This document shows, piece by piece, positions 48,250 to 58,139 of a DNA stretch of 64,000 bases. Source of the DNA: Lithospermum erythrorhizon (Eukaryota; Streptophyta; Magnoliopsida; Boraginales; Boraginaceae); NCBI GenBank assembly GCA_019722365.1, contig JADFUC010001895.1:1-64000 (forward strand), given 5' to 3'. The notes beneath the pieces are model-generated. The model searched no databases. It worked only from the letters and a program-made list of their open reading frames with translations, and was not told the DNA's origin. Within the stretch, counting starts at the first letter, position 1. Each line of letters opens with the position of its first letter. The position numbers and the translations under genes are program-made.

Positions 48250-49721
48250 ATTGTAAGAAGAAATTAAGGCTTGAAATGTACAGGATTGATAGCCTTAAAA
48301 TTATTTAATGATGAAATCTAACCGTAGTTATTAGTCACTATATTTCTCCTTCACCTACCAGAATGGCTATATATGCCATGTACTGAATTACTCTGTTCAT
48401 ATACATGAGTACCAAAAAATTAACAGAATTCAATTAAATAGTTAACTTTTATTAAATAAAAGTTCTTTAAAATTACTCTTATTTGTTAAAGTAAAATTAA
48501 TTATAGTATTTGCAAACGCATGTGTTACACATAAAATATGATGAAACTAGAATGTTATATTCTTATAAAAAAGAAATTTTAAAACATGATAAAAATAGGA
48601 AAATAAGTTATTAATAGATTTAATAATATGGAATTAGAAGGAGACATGAAAGGATAACCGTCTCTAACTTTTTGAAAACTACGCTATATCAAATTTCTAA
48701 TTCTTCTTATAAAAATATATAACTAACTTAGCCTTCAAAACAATATACTACGCTATAAAATGAGTAGTTAATTAAATGGTCTATAATGTTTACACGTAAA
48801 AGCGTCCCGCTAGTGACCTGTATCTAGGCCATGCATAGCGGTCCTACGAAGTACTATTGATGTGGTGCACAATGTGGGATGGTCCAACTCCGGCACCACA
48901 ACACCCAATTGAGGATTGAAATTTGTGTTGACAATTAATATTACCCACCAAAACTCTACTTATTATTGCTGCCTGCTGGTAGAGGTGGCCCTTGTGGGGG
49001 CGCCACTTTTAGCTGCTGGACCATGGTGGCCTAACATTATTTCTTTATTCAATTTCAAGCTAGCTATCTTTGTAATTAAAGATTGAGGTCCCTCTGTTGG
49101 ACCAAATAAGAAATGTGGGGGCAGTTTGATGAACCAGGCCATACCACCAGCTAGTTCTTTTGTAATTGGCGTAACCATGATTTGTATTTCGTTTTCGATG
49201 GTTAAAAATTAATCAAATAAATAGATGAAATATAAGAATATAGTTGGCCGACAAATCCTTTTTTAAGAAATAAAAATGAATAATAAAATTGTGTACCCCT
49301 TTTTAAAAAAAAATTACACAACTACAGGTGGCCCTAGGGCCTATGAGGTGTAGAACCAGGACCCCCTTCTTTATTAGTGGGAGATCAATTTCGTCAGCTG
49401 AACCAGAACATCGCCTACCACCTCCTCCAAGTAAAAAGAATGGTGGGTTCGAATTTGTTTTATGGATGGACACATGACTCGACTTATTTATTAAACATGC
49501 GCATCCCTCTAAATCTCTAATCTGGAGTTTTTTGTTGTATCATTTTCAGTGCTTTAAGCGAAAGGAAGTAATCTCTTGATCAATATAAAATGTTCAAAAC
49601 TTCAATATTTTTATTACAAAGCATATAGATCAGCGTAACTGACGTCAAGAAGATATTGTCCAGCTGAAATCTGTCGATGTCCTATGATAAACCTTTCCGC
49701 TGATAAAAACTATTATGCAAT
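48250..49721. other. Intergenic sequence between the TCP and PGES2-like genes
   Basis: The right end is probably 3' UTR of the PGES2-like gene. A 71-codon minus-strand frame at 48963-49178 has no recognised homologue and is not called. No other structure was seen. Confidence 0.5.
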
Positions 49722-52355
49722 CTAAGATTGTATCCTAGAAGGAACTCCTACTGCGTCTTCCATTCTGGTGTACCAGTCACCAATGCGAGTATGCTCTACC
49801 ATGTCTTTACCAGACCTTAAGTAGCGAATGGGCCTTAGTACCCCAAACACAGCAAGGTCAGCTAAATTAGGTTTAGTCCCACCTAGCATATCAATGAGCT
49901 CAAATTAGTGCAACTGCTAGCAGACCACAATGCAGTTCAATACAGCCAGATAACTAAACGTCTAAACCTACCTAGAAAGTCTCGTCCATTGAGGGCATCA
50001 ACCCATGTCTCTGCAGCCTCATACAATGAAGCACGTTCATCAGTTATATTATATTTCTTCTTTAACTTCTTCGAGACAAAATACATTGCAACAGCACCAG
50101 CATACTTAGCTGTAAGTCTTTCAGTGAAACTGAAGTTACCTGCAAATGGAGAGAACTAATATTTTAACGGACTGAATAGGATTACCTCAACCGTCAGAAA
50201 AGTTTAATTAGCATAAGCTGATCAGTAAACAAAACAGTCTCATATAGCTATAATTATCTAGATAAAGTGCCCTTCAGGAAAAAGCATTTCAAAGACACTA
50301 TTCGTGGCATTATAATTGTGCGAAGACTAATTAACAATAGGAATTTAACTTGAAAAAATGTTTGTTATGTCGCAAACAGAAATTAAAAGAGAGGATAATG
50401 AATCAGCTAGTAAGAGAACACTGCATACATGCTTAAAACTCAGAAAATAGGAACACCCGATAACCAACGGAAGAACATATCTTACACCCAAACATAAAGT
50501 CTTACCATGACTAGTTATGTACTCAAATGACTCAAGAGCCTCAGATGCATTTCGATAAATATTGGGTGATAAGATGTGGACCAGATGACCATCCACCCAC
50601 CTACACCAGAGACATCAGCTGCAATCACACCATTTGGCGATAATGCATATATAGACAAGTAGCATTATATTACTAAAAACGCTTTAATTTACTAAAACAC
50701 TTTAATAACATTTTATAGACGAGACGCCCATACCCTCGCCATTTCTTCTCTTCAGTATCTTCCTTCAGAGAAGAACCAGTGGAGACCTCCGGATGAACTT
50801 TCTCATAAAATTCATCAATTATAGCTGCAAATGTATATGAAAACATTACAAGCTTAAATTGTGAGAGTATGCAACATCCCACCACAATGGACCCATACCC
50901 GAGCAATGATTGAAGAGGGTAAATGGAACATATAACGTACCAGATGAATCAACCATTTGTTTGCCGTCAACCACTAATATGGGCACTTTCTTGTAATCAG
51001 ACCATTTGATTTCTTTTTTGCTGATTGGATTGACCTCCACAACTTTGTAAGGAATATCATAATAATCCAAAAATGCTAACAAATGGATCAGGGGAGTAAA
51101 ACAAAATGGTCAGTGTGATTACAATTTACAATTGCAAATTTAAGAACTTTTAAAACAAAGCTCTACATTCCCAACAGAAAAGATTCATATGTAAGAACTT
51201 TTATTCGCAAGCGACAAAGATTCATGGGTAAGAACTCTAATTCATAATACCTTTTATTCATACAAATCAAATGCACTTCTTGACAGAACAGCAAATTTGG
51301 AAATGATTGATTGTGTGGAACATTATCAGCAAGAAAGCCAAAAAACCAACCTTTTAAACAAATTAATTGTTCGAAATAATTGAATGATCAACACTTGACC
51401 AAGCTCGATACAACTCAAACCAACAATTGTAACGAAGTTGTCCCCTCAATGCAGCTATGCTAAGAATGTGCAAAAAAAAACCTTTTAAACAAATTAATTG
51501 TTCTAAATAATTGAACGAGAAACACTCGACCAAGCTCAATACGACTCAACCCAACCTTAAATTCAGATTATAAGGAAGCTATCCAATCAATGCAGCTGTG
51601 CTAAAAATGCTTAAAAAATCAACCTTTTAAACAAATCAATTGTTCTAAATAATTGCACGATAAACACTTGACCAAGCTCGATACGACTAAACCAATCTTA
51701 GTTCAGATTGTAACGAAGTTGTCCAATCAATCTTAGCTAAGAATGCACAAAAAAACCAACCTTTCAATCAAATCATTGCTCTAAATACTTTAATGATAAA
51801 AATTTTAGCAAAATCGATAAAACCTTAAACTCCAAACCTTAAAACACTAATTCTAGAAATCAAATGAACTAATTGACATAACACTAATTCTAAAAACAAT
51901 TCTTCATGCCAAACATTATAAGCACATGATAATAATCAATGCAGCTATACTAAGAAATCACAAAAAACCAACCTTTTAAACAAATAAATTCTTCAAAATA
52001 CTCGAATTATAAGAACTCGAGCAATATCGATAAACCCTTAAACCCTGAACAATAAATTACCTTTAACTTTATTGCAAAATGGGCAAGCTTCATATTGATA
52101 AAGAACAACCTCTTTAGGCTGCACATCACTATTCAGCGGCTCTTTAGCGAAAGCCTCGGCCGTGGCAGTGGAGAAAAGCAGCGAACCAGCAACGCTATGA
52201 GCGGTGAATTTAGTGAAAAACTTTGACTTGGAGGAAGAGGAACTAATCCTGCTGGAGGAGGTTGTACTGTACAATGCAGACTGGAGGCGCCGCTGATTAG
52301 AGGCGGCGGAGGAGGCAGCACGGTATAAGGTCAACAGATTTGTTGCCCTCCTCAT
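49722..52355 (-). CDS. PTGES2-like: Prostaglandin E synthase 2-like mitochondrial glutaredoxin/GST protein
   Basis: Six exons on the minus strand: 52355-52061, 51075-50941, 50824-50734, 50600-50506, 50139-49972 and 49882-49722. They sum to 314 residues with all phases consistent. Residues 1-70 are Arg/Ser-rich, lack acids until about 67 and look like a mitochondrial presequence followed by a hydrophobic stretch (AHSVAGSLLFSTATA). A glutaredoxin-like thioredoxin fold follows. It has YQYEACPFCNKVK with the CxxC pair at 91 and 94, then KVVEVNPISKKEI, KVPILVVDG and VDSS. A GST-C-like helical domain starts at about 150 and includes NFSFTERLTAKYAGAVAMY and the ending GGTKPNLADLAVFGVLRPI. Animal mPGES-2 isomerises PGH2. 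Plants make no PGH2, so the likely role is thiol or heme binding, and the name is by homology only. Exon 3 joins exon 4 as ..KWRGWVDG... Confidence 0.92.
51340..52030. repeat. Tandem repeat array in PGES2-like intron 1
   Basis: About five diverged units of 130-210 bp start near 51348, 51479, 51621, 51758 and 51970. Each starts with 'aaccttttaaacaaattaat' or close to it. Most then have 'gttctaaataattg', 'cttgaccaagctcgatac' and 'caatcaatgcagct'. Confidence 0.85.
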
Positions 52356-53254
52356 TTTCTTCTGGTGATCTAATCTTTTGAAAAAATAAAATAAATAAAA
52401 TCAAATGTTGATAAACATTCAGGTACTCATTTGTATTGACTATGTCCCATAAAGATTATTAGGATTATGAATTTTATCATTTACTTATTTCGCTCTCGAG
52501 TCGAATGGTGTTAAATATGACTCATAGTTGTTGTCATGGAATCGTTCATCTTATCAGCGCTGTCTTAGTGTTAACATTAGTGTTACTTATCCCAAAGATT
52601 GTCCAAGTTACTATGAATTTTAACATTTGGTAATTTCTACAGTATAATTATGTATTTAAATGTCCAAAAAAATTGACAAGTTTTAAATTTTAACATTTGT
52701 TATGTATTAAGTACGGAGTATATCCCAAAAAGATTGTCCAGTTACATTTAATTTGTCTAGTAAAATTGAATATGCAAATATATTAGTATTACATGTAGAG
52801 GGGAGGGGGGGTTTAGATCGTACCTGGGGTATGGCGGCGTTAGGGACTTGCGGAGGAGGTAAGCTACTCAGACTCTATATATTTCAAGTTATGGAAATAT
52901 TTTTACGACTTCTTAAATATTTTCTAAACTTTCCTTTCATATATTGTCAAAATCAAATGGAGTATTCATTTATATTAATATTACTATCTCCGATTTTTTA
53001 ATTGTTATCCTAACAAAACTTTGAAATGTTAATACAACATTTGATTAATTTTTCATTTTAAACTCCTATTTAATATCTATATAATAAAATATTCTAATAC
53101 CAATACATTTATAAGTGTTGTTTGATTCATTATTAATCTCTTATTTGGACTCAAAACACGAACCAAACAAGCCGATTGATATGACTCGACTCATATAAGT
53201 CTCGAACCCATAAATTTTTGTTAGAAATACAAATTTTGTTGATCCCGTTGAAAA
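52356..53254. other. Shared upstream region of two divergent genes
   Basis: Between the minus-strand PGES2-like gene and the plus-strand prefoldin gene. It contains two partial copies of a MITE-end-like word, 'tcccaaa(aa)gattgtcca(a)gtta', at about 52589 and 52726. No clear TATA box was assigned. Confidence 0.45.
52586..52760. repeat. Duplicated MITE-end-like sequence
   Basis: 'atcccaaagattgtcca' near 52589 recurs as 'atcccaaaaagattgtcca' near 52724, the second after 'tacggagta'. This resembles the ends of plant Stowaway MITEs. A full inverted pair was not found. Confidence 0.45.
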
Positions 53255-54829
53255 ATGGGTTCGACGGCGGCGCTCCGGGAGCTTCAACGTGAGCTAGAGA
53301 ACAAAGCCAATGACCTCAGCAAGCTCCAGAAAGGTACATTCATACCAACATCATAATAATAATAATAATAATAATAATATACTACGTACTATAAAGTGTT
53401 TAATTAATTTTAATGTCATATGTTATTTTTATGTTGTTTAGATAGTGCCAAGAATCATCAGATTAGGAAGAAGTATACTATTCAGCTTGGTGAAAATGAA
53501 CTTGTCCTCAAGGTATTATTATTATTATTATTACTATTACCTTTGACCATCTTTTTTACTTCTACGCATATTGCATTTCAAAAAGATAGTCTAGTTTGAT
53601 TGAAAATGTTCAAAATTAGCAAACTTTGTGGCATTATTGACAAATATAACTTCGATTTGAATCAACGTTATCATGTTACAGTACAGTATGTTAAAAATAT
53701 TATCTTTTGATGTAATTTTCACCAAATATTATACAACATATACAAAAATATTCGAGTTTAACTTTTAAAAAGTGAACCATGGAAATTCAGAACTCATCCA
53801 TTTTTTTTTAAATGGAGGATGAATGGGACTTGATGATTTTTTTGTACTTTGGTGAAGGAATTGGATCTGTTAAATGAAGATGCCAATGTGTACAAATTGA
53901 TAGGCCCAGTGCTGGTGAAGCAGGATTTAGCTGAGGCAAATGCAAATGTCCGCAAGCGAATTGATTACATATCTGATGAACTGTATGACCCTTTTGCCTT
54001 TATCTGTTAATTTTTGTGAATTAAAGTTCTAGCTATTGTTGACCGACTTTTCCATCTATAAACTTATTTGTATGTCTTGACTGGTGGAATTGGAAGACTA
54101 GTATGAAAATGAAGAGTTCGTTTTTCTGCTTCTATATTTGTTGTGGACCCTTCAGCTCTGATCACTGAATATCTGGATTGCAGAAAGCGTTTGGATTCCA
54201 CTGTACAAGATCTAGAAGAAAAGCAAAACAGCAAAAAAGAAGCGGTTAGTAACTCATTCAGATACATGAGATTGCCTCTATATTTCACTGGAACTGCAGG
54301 AAACCCGACAAATATCAAATGGATGCCTTTTATTGGTGTATGTATTGATCATAGATTACAGTAATAAGGTTATCTGCCATCCTAGACGTTGAAGTCTCAA
54401 GCACCCGAGTCTGGAATCCATGTTATCCATATCTTATTAGAGTGCAGCTATGATGTTCATATAAGTTGATGTCATGCAGAGATAACTATAGAGAACTGTT
54501 TGGATGTATCTTAGGAAAGGCGGAGTCAGAATTCAGTCCGTCCAAGCTGCCTAATTTTAATCTTATATATAGTGATTGTATGCTGTTTTTATATGATGAA
54601 ACACACACTTGCCTAATTGTAATCTTAAATTGCTATATAATGTACTCACAACTAGATAGACCTACTACGTAAACTGTTAATATTTTTGAAGTCTAATTCC
54701 ATAACTTAGATGTGGTTCGAATCACCTTGATACATAATATGTTTCCTAGTTCTCACTTCTTGATTTTTGCAGATCTTTAAAGTACAACAAAGAATTCAGT
54801 CTCTCCAAGCTGGGAAAGGCAAGGCCTAA
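53255..54829 (+). CDS. PFD6: Prefoldin subunit 6
   Basis: Five exons, 53255-53333, 53442-53512, 53858-53982, 54184-54244 and 54773-54829, give 130 residues with consistent phases. The protein is a beta-type prefoldin. An N-terminal coiled coil (LRELQRELENKANDLSKLQK) leads to a central hairpin region with QLGENELVLKELDLL and NVYKLIGPVLVKQDL. A C-terminal coiled coil starts at ANANVRKRIDYISDELKRLD and ends QSLQAGKGKA. Length and motifs agree closely with plant PFD6. Prefoldin is a hexameric cytosolic co-chaperone that hands nascent tubulin and actin to the CCT chaperonin; in plants PFD6 loss affects microtubules (family knowledge). The third exon's acceptor is GAAG|GAA, slightly unusual but the only in-phase choice. 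Confidence 0.95.
53352..53379. repeat. (TAA)n microsatellite in PFD6 intron 1
   Basis: About nine consecutive AAT/TAA units. A related (ATT)n tract follows at 53515-53535 in intron 2. Confidence 0.9.
54529..54549 (+). repeat. Partial copy of the PFD6 last exon inside intron 4
   Basis: GAATTCAGTCCGTCCAAGCT matches exon 5 at 54792-54812 with two differences in 21 bases, and a 'gcctaat' word follows both. It looks like a decayed exon duplication. Confidence 0.6.
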
Positions 54830-55179
54830 TGTGGACGTGGAACTGCGTATCTGTGAGTAGATGGAAGGGGTCATGAAATATGTGATGATCCATTACATTT
54901 TTGAGACAGTAAGTTGTATGGTGTTTCGCAAAAGAGATGTTAACTTGCAGACTTGTTTCTTGTCAAATACTTGAATGAAGAGGATTTTTGCATTTTAAGA
55001 TTGTATTCTGAACAAGTTATTTTTATGAAAGAAAATATCAATTATAAGGATTGTAGAACTATTTCATATTCATTGAATCCTCAAAGAAAACAGAGAAATA
55101 AAGAAACAAATTTGTTGATGTTCTATGGTAGCTACTCTAGTCTTATACTCTTATCAACACGGTTCCTATTGATTTAAGC

Positions 55180-56337
55180 TCACAGTGTAATGAACCCAAA
55201 GAGAACCTCATCAACTAAGCCATTTAAAACTATTTTCTCTAGCTGCAAAGCTATCTCTTCTTTCTCTTCCTCATGCTTGTTCCATCTCAACCCCTTCTCC
55301 ATTTCTTTAATATAATTCTCCCTCTTGCTTTCCACCTTCCATTCAAAACATCCTGCATGTACGCCTTTCAACCAATCTTGTGCAGATGCTATAAGTTGGC
55401 TCTCTGGAAAGTCTTCGTTTTCGTCGTTCTGATGTGTAGGCAGCTCTTCCCAAAAGAAATCCATAAGTAGATTATTTTCCATGTAAGAATCATAACTGTT
55501 TGGCAACGTGGTCTCCTTGAGATGATGCAGTAGCTTCTTAGCTTTTTCTTCAGCTTCATTGCCTTGGTTTCCTTGAGACATACTCTGTGTATTGCCAAAT
55601 CTGCCAGGATAATTTGATTCTTCATTTTCTTGAAATGGAGAAACAAGAACAGAAACTGGTGTGTACTGCTCTTCTGTTTCATCCATTGTCTTCTCCATGA
55701 TGCCCTCACCGACACTTATTTGAGGCGAGAATCGCTTTTTGTTGGCCATTTTCACTTCATTTTCTCCATAACAATGCTCAGAGGCAAAGCACCAAGATGG
55801 GAAATCTTCTGCACTGAAATCACTTTCACACCAACTTGAACTCTTGCTGGTCATGTCACTAGTGCATGAAGTTGACCCTGAGGTAGTTGTGTTGATAGTA
55901 CACCTACTAGGTGAATACAAAAGATCCAATGGTGTTGATTCCTCTTCAACCAGGTCCCTGGACGATCTCCACCGTAGGATGTCCTTGACTTTGACATCTC
56001 TTTGATTGTCATCTCTATCTTTTCTTCTGCTGACTGATGAAAATTTACTTGAAATGCTTCTTGGTAAAGTTGAAGGGAACTTAAGTGATGCAAATGGAAA
56101 ATACTTCAGGGTTTTGATGACAATTTCTGAAGCTTTATTTATGGCTGCAATTGCAGAAGTTGATGCTCTTGATTTTGATCTTTTTAGGACAATTGATTGA
56201 TGATTTTGAACAGTTTGTCTGCATGGTTTTTGAGGGTATGTTCCAAAATCATTTGTCGAATCATTGTTGAGGAAATCTTTAAGCATTTTTTGCTTAGATT
56301 CCATTGATAAACTACTTTTGAGGTTTAAATTTGCCAT
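55180..56337 (-). CDS. Plant-specific protein with DUF4378-like C-terminus
   Basis: A single exon of 385 residues from ATG at 56337 to TGA at 55180. The N-terminal third is basic (KRSKSRASTSAIAAINKASE, SSKFSSVSRRKDRDD). The middle is Ser-rich and acidic, with repeated W-C pairs (SSWCESDFSAEDFPSWCFAS). The C-terminus has DWLKGVHAGCFEW and a charged helix ending KEEIALQLEKIVLNGLVDEV. That ending resembles the DUF4378 tail of TRM/LONGIFOLIA-type proteins, many of which act at cortical microtubules. I recognise the type by this ending only, so family and function are tentative. No membrane segment or signal peptide is seen. The frame is long, intact and preceded by a plausible leader, so the gene itself is well supported. 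Confidence 0.8.
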   Translation of the reverse strand: MANLNLKSSLSMESKQKMLKDFLNNDSTNDFGTYPQKPCRQTVQNHQSIVLKRSKSRASTSAIAAINKASEIVIKTLKYFPFASLKFPSTLPRSISSKFSSVSRRKDRDDNQRDVKVKDILRWRSSRDLVEEESTPLDLLYSPSRCTINTTTSGSTSCTSDMTSKSSSWCESDFSAEDFPSWCFASEHCYGENEVKMANKKRFSPQISVGEGIMEKTMDETEEQYTPVSVLVSPFQENEESNYPGRFGNTQSMSQGNQGNEAEEKAKKLLHHLKETTLPNSYDSYMENNLLMDFFWEELPTHQNDENEDFPESQLIASAQDWLKGVHAGCFEWKVESKRENYIKEMEKGLRWNKHEEEKEEIALQLEKIVLNGLVDEVLFGFITL

Positions 56338-56458
56338 TAAAAATCAAGAATTCGATTTGTAAATTTCAAGAACAAGAGAGAAGACAATTGAGGAAAAGAG
56401 AATGTGATTTTTTATGTTTGTGAGTGAGATTGAAGAGTGAAGGATGAAGAAGAGTATG

Positions 56459-56468
56459 AATATATACA
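56459..56468 (-). promoter_or_regulatory. Possible TATA box of the DUF4378-like gene
   Basis: On the minus strand TTTGTATATATTC lies about 125 bp upstream of the start codon. Similar AT-rich words are common nearby, so this is uncertain. Confidence 0.3.
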
Positions 56469-56589
56469 AATGATGGAAATATGTGAAAGTGAGAGGAAGA
56501 TTCTGAATTATTAAGAAACAATGGATATAGAGAAAAAGACAGAAAATGCACGTAGGTGCATGGATGGTTGTAACAAGACATCAATATAA

Positions 56590-57240
56590 TGTTTAGATCT
56601 CAGCGGCTTTAATGTCACATTTAATTTTGTTATTGAATAATTGTCGGAGAGAGATTGAGAACAAATTTGACTGTATCCACTGCCTCCATATTCTCAAATA
56701 TACTAACTTAGTAACTTATGCAATTGTTACTTCAAAAGATTGCCATATGGAGTAGGGGAAAATTTTCTCAAAGATTTATTTGTTAGTAATATATACTCCC
56801 TTCGTTCTTAAAAAATATTTCTATTTATTATGACAAAAACTTTAAGAAAAATTTAAACTCATCTTACATACCTAAATTTCCCTCCACTTTAACTTTATAT
56901 TTTTGATAAAATGGAAACATAATTTGGAATTTTTAAAATAGGAAAATGGAAACAACAAAAAGATATGAAAGGAATATTATAGATATGTAAACGTCTGTCG
57001 GTGTGCTAAGAAATCAACAGACAACCTGGTTAATTAGACTAATGATGGTTTAAAAAAGACTTATGAGGGCTAATCAAAGTCAATATATAGACAACATCTA
57101 ATCAATATAGAGATCATATTGTAGAGGCCAATGCCTTGCTAACCAAATTCCACACATGATTAGCTCAAGTAGCAATAACGTGCGAAATTGATTGATCTAA
57201 GCTCTAATTTTTTATCAGAAGTAAGACAAACCTTGTTCAA
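56590..57240. other. Intergenic sequence with a MITE-end fragment
   Basis: 'ctcccttcgttcttaaaaaa' near 56797 resembles a Stowaway terminus. No matching right end was found. Nothing else was recognised. Confidence 0.45.
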
Positions 57241-57980
57241 CTACAATATTTTATAGACAAATCAAATATCTTCACTTCGCCAATTCATGAAGATTGTTAA
57301 ATGCTTTTTATAGTTGTAATATTAGCTTTGACACTTAAATATATTTGTTTGTGTTATAAAATATTTGATAAAAACATCAATGGAAAGAATTTGAAATGTA
57401 TTTTCTATTGATATGAATTAAATCAAATTTTATATAATACAAACAAACAATATCTACGATCAAAAGTCAAAGTACAAAAAAAAAGTTAAAAATAAACAAT
57501 TTTTGTAAAATGGAATAGTAATATTCAAGCATATTTAGGTTGCATACTATTCGATCATTAGTTATCTAGCTTAAACGTAAGCCTATTTAAAAATATTGAG
57601 AGATGTTCATGTTTTATATTTTTTATAGACAAATCAAATATACTCTCCCTCCGTTACCAAAATTGTTCATCTTTTTTTTATAATTATAGCTTTTCGAACT
57701 TTGACCTTAAATACTCATTTATTTGTGTTATAAAATATTTGTAAAAAAATATATCGATGAAAGGTTTGAAATGTATTTTTTCGTTGATATAGTTCTAAAT
57801 CAAATTTTATATAATACAAGCAAAATATCTACGATCGAAGTCGAGAATTTACAATAGTCGAAAGTGAATAATTTTTGTGGGATGGAAATAGTAACATTTA
57901 AAGCATATTTAGTTGCATATTATTCAACCGATTATCTATTTAAAAATATTGAGAGATGTTAATGTTTTTATATTTTTTTT
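57241..57980. repeat. Tandem duplication of a MITE-like unit, about 380 bp each
   Basis: Unit 1 (about 57241-57610) and unit 2 (about 57625-57980) share 'tttatagacaaatcaaatat', 'tgtgttataaaatatttg', 'tttgaaatgtatttt', 'aaatcaaattttatataata' and 'tatttaaaaatattgagaga' in order. Unit 2 has a Stowaway-like start, 'ctctccctccgttacc'. Confidence 0.8.
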
Positions 57981-58139
57981 CAGAGGCTTCTTTGGATTAT
58001 GCAAGAATCGTCAAGAACTACATACAAGATATATATGAGTCGACCATTTCTTGAATAAGATAGCATCATAAAGACTTGAACCTATTTGAAACTGTAATAA
58101 CATATGTGAATTTTGGATCCGCGAGAGTCGTAAAGGTTA

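Noticed and set aside
48963..49178. 71-codon minus-strand frame upstream of the TCP gene
   Set aside because: It has an ATG and stop but no similarity I know, and composition typical of intergenic DNA.
51340..52030. CRISPR-like array
   Set aside because: The repeats are long, diverged and without regular spacers; they lie in a plant intron and are simple tandem duplications.
55389..56093. Alternative minus-strand and plus-strand frames within the DUF4378-like gene
   Set aside because: All overlap the 385-codon frame in other registers and lack plausible protein composition.
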